From positions 23,900,725 through 23,964,724 of the forward strand of contig NC_089318.1 in the NCBI RefSeq assembly GCF_036669915.1: a stretch of DNA of 64,000 nt, written 5' to 3'. Shown in pieces: positions 62,301-64,000 of this stretch. Origin of the DNA: Pocillopora verrucosa. Taxonomy: Eukaryota; Cnidaria; Anthozoa; Scleractinia; Pocilloporidae. The stretch's first letter is position 1; each line of letters opens with the position of its first letter. Both the position numbers and the translations under genes were made by a program. The notes under the pieces were generated by a model that did no database searches, had not been told where the DNA came from, and saw only the letters and a list, made by a program, of their open reading frames with translations.

Positions 62301-63487
62301 CAGATTTGCCAGCACGCCAGGAGCGAGTGTTACATACCTAAAGAAAGATAAGGATCTCAAATAGTTAACATTAATTTTATGTTATATGAGCTATGTTCGA
62401 CTAAGTTTGGCCAAGTTTCGTAGTACCAAAGCAAAGAAGGATCAACGACAAACCATAACAACTATAAACGTTATTCAGTCGGGTCTTAACTGATACCATG
62501 GAAACTCCTTGAAAACAGAAAACCCGAATGAGCTCGTAATTACAACTTCTGATTCCGGTGTGCAAATTTCTAGACCAATCAAGGAGCGCAAGAAACCAAA
62601 ACCAAAGCAGTCGTTAATTACTCAGAAACTAAAATGATGAATAATAATGAACAGAGCCACCGTCGAGATAATTGAAGCTACTTACCCTAAAATCACAACC
62701 ACAAAATCTAACCAATTCCAAGGGTCTCGTAAGTAAGCATATTTATGAAGCGCAAATCCTTTAGAAATTATTTTCAAAATCATTTCAATGGTATAAATAG
62801 CTGCAAAAACATATCTAGTGAAAAAAGAAGAGACGAGCCGTTAACAATCAAAAAATATGCAACAATCCTCGCTGGGAGAATCTCAAAGTAATCAGATATA
62901 CCCAAAGAAGATTGTTGAAAAATAATACTTACTCAGGCTCCTCCGGTGGATTTGTCAGTGCTAGAAAAACACAGTTTACTAAAATAGTCAAAAGGACAAA
63001 AAATTCAAAATATCAGAGAAGTGTTAAGGAAATCATTGCAGCAAGTCTTCGGCGGTAACATCAACTGACAGTAGAAGTATATAACCGTGGTTACATGCTT
63101 CTTCTGTTGCTAAATACCCGCAGGTATAAAGCTCTATTGGCAGATTATTTCCAAGCTTGAAAAGGTTTATGCTCAGTAGTTTTATATCACATAAGAATCG
63201 CACAAAAAAAAACGCATTAATTGATAGCCTGAGGTTCGATAACCGGAAGATGATCGCGAAATGAGTACACGGTCCTCTTGAAAGGCACCGGAAGAGAACT
63301 ACAAAGTATAATGTAGATCGAGTCAAAGTCTTCGCATCTGTTAAAATAAAAAAGGATACTGATTTGTAGTTATGTACAGTGAAAACTTCCTCACAGGATG
63401 ATTTTGACCAAATATGTACATGGACTTGGCTTTGTTAAGTCTGTGGACATGGGGTGTTCCAAAGCGACTCGTAATTACAATAAACGT
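50375..63487 (-). CDS. Nav2-type voltage-gated cation channel alpha subunit, 5' end not placed
   Basis: Four-domain voltage-gated channel. Exons in transcript order: 63487-63360, 63337-63303, 62978-62933, 62814-62686, 62337-62243, 61960-61766, 61316-61256, 61037-60893, 60306-60172, 59576-59070, 58986-58798, 58173-57832, 57458-57260, 56774-56488, 55629-55456, 54978-54868, 54491-54228, 54046-53993, 53520-53383, 52913-52800, 52618-52471, 52243-52091, 51645-50375. Phases agree and the sum is 4920 nt (1639 residues plus stop). The first exon starts [10 protein letters not shown], the usual pre-S1 segment. S4 segments have repeated Arg ([36 protein letters not shown]). Filter loops are [26 protein letters not shown] and TAAGWNDVL, so D-E-E-A. 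The III-IV linker has IFL. The C-terminus has an EF-like segment and a degenerate IQ motif. The 52618-52471/52243-52091 junction is uncertain (weak donor). Confidence 0.9.
55704..55747. repeat. Perfect 44-bp palindrome in a channel intron
   Basis: Two 22-bp arms are exact reverse complements with no spacer, centred between 55725 and 55726 (CTA|TAG). The left arm begins TTCAAATTTCGTCTTCG. It lies in the intron upstream of the domain III S2 exon. Confidence 0.9.
55749..55777. repeat. Short direct repeat next to the palindrome
   Basis: ATATCGGTTACA occurs twice (55749-55760 and 55766-55777), separated by five bases, starting one base after the palindrome. Confidence 0.8.
55917..55976. repeat. 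C-rich tract in a channel intron
   Basis: Strongly pyrimidine-biased, with runs of five to eight C grading into CA-rich sequence. The complementary strand could form a G-quadruplex. Function unknown. Confidence 0.5.
56003..56023. repeat. Three tandem copies of TATGTCC
   Basis: Exact 7-bp unit repeated three times in a channel intron. Confidence 0.8.
60536..60840. repeat. Degenerate CTGTCTG-type tandem repeat
   Basis: Units such as TGTCTGAC, TGTCTGCC and CTGACTGTC recur irregularly across about 300 bp of the intron between the domain I pore exon and the S6 exon. It looks like an old minisatellite that has decayed. Confidence 0.6.
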
Positions 63488-63813
63488 CTGAAAAATAAAA
63501 CATAAGATTAACAACAGTTTATTTTTTAGTTAGGGTTTCATAAGTTTTATTCCTGTGGGCAAACGGGTGAAACTTCTAGACGACTTATTTATCGGAAGGT
63601 ATTTCAACTCGCTTAAATCCAAAATTTCGCCGGCAACGAGACTTGCAATAAATCGAATTTTTCAAGTGAAAATAACTTAAGAATTTTGTCGCCATCAAGC
63701 AGACGCTCAGCGGTTTTTCTGGCGACTCGTAAAAAGATGCTATCTTTTATCTTCTCCAAGCCGTTTCAATAATTCACAAAAGTCACTTAAATAAATGTTT
63801 GATAAATGCAAAC
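63488..63813. other. Intron sequence upstream of the first placed channel exon
   Basis: No exon is recognised. A short exon could be hidden here, because the open segment at 63814-64000 does not join exon 63487-63360 in phase. Confidence 0.4.
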
Positions 63814-64000
63814 CTAGGGCAGTATTCTGGATGTATTCCGGTGTACATTTGAATTTGATACCGGCGAATTCGGTAGTGGAACTCGATTCACTAAAGATCC
63901 GCACAGCACTTGTGTATAATTTCCCGTAGTTTTTCTGGACTAACCCGTCGTTAGCTTCTAGATATGGTTCGAAAATCTCCCCTCTAGCAGTTGCTATAGA
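63814..64000 (-). CDS. Possible N-terminal exon of the channel, cut by the window edge
   Basis: Open on the minus strand for the whole stretch, including EPYLEANDGLVQKNYGKLY and KCTPEYIQNTAL, and ending at a GTTTGC donor. It lies where the cytosolic N-terminus of the channel is expected. However, it ends in phase 1 while exon 63487-63360 starts in phase 0, so either a small exon is missed or this belongs to another transcript. There is no strong family match. Confidence 0.35.

Noticed and set aside
1..64000. CRISPR arrays, operons, bacterial insertion sequences
   Set aside because: No spaced identical repeats, no operon-like spacing and no prokaryotic genes were seen; the window is eukaryotic.

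Overview
The window is animal nuclear DNA. The genes have many short exons with GT-AG introns, the base composition is AT-rich, and several SINE, MITE and LINE families lie in the introns. Gene content points to an anthozoan cnidarian, most likely a stony coral: a four-domain sodium channel with the ancestral D-E-E-A filter, a CatSper epsilon ortholog, a local array of retinol-dehydrogenase-like genes, and repeats I associate with coral genomes. The species call is inference; no search was run. All exon coordinates were worked out by hand from splice signals, phase and family knowledge.

Layout. (1) 0.4-17.1 kb, plus strand: a complete 35-exon gene for the CatSper auxiliary subunit epsilon (CATSPERE). 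Intron 15 carries a 5'-truncated CR1/L2-type LINE whose reverse-transcriptase ORF is intact. (2) 20.1-47.1 kb: a cluster of short-chain dehydrogenase/reductase (SDR) genes of the RDH11-14 type, all on the minus strand: SDR-A (20.1-25.1 kb), SDR-B (27.3-30.7 kb), an internally deleted remnant SDR-C (31.7-32.1 kb), SDR-D (34.0-37.3 kb) and SDR-E (40.4-43.3 kb). SDR-D and SDR-E sit in two tandem units of about 6.3-6.7 kb. Each unit also carries a convergent pair of small genes of a family I do not recognise. The two members of a pair resemble each other in inverted orientation. The pair looks intact in unit 2 and broken in unit 1. (3) 48.3-49.6 kb, minus strand: a single-exon gene for a TMEM145/GPR180-type seven-transmembrane protein. 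(4) 50.4-63.5 kb, minus strand: a Nav2-type voltage-gated cation channel from just before domain I S1 to the stop codon (23 exons placed, 1639 residues); its 5' end lies at or beyond the right edge.

The genes do not form one pathway. CATSPERE would act in the sperm flagellum, the SDRs at intracellular membranes on retinoid or other lipid carbonyl and alcohol substrates, and the Nav2 channel in excitable cells. The candidate least explained by known families is the paired, inverted and tandemly duplicated unknown family at 37.7-46.8 kb.
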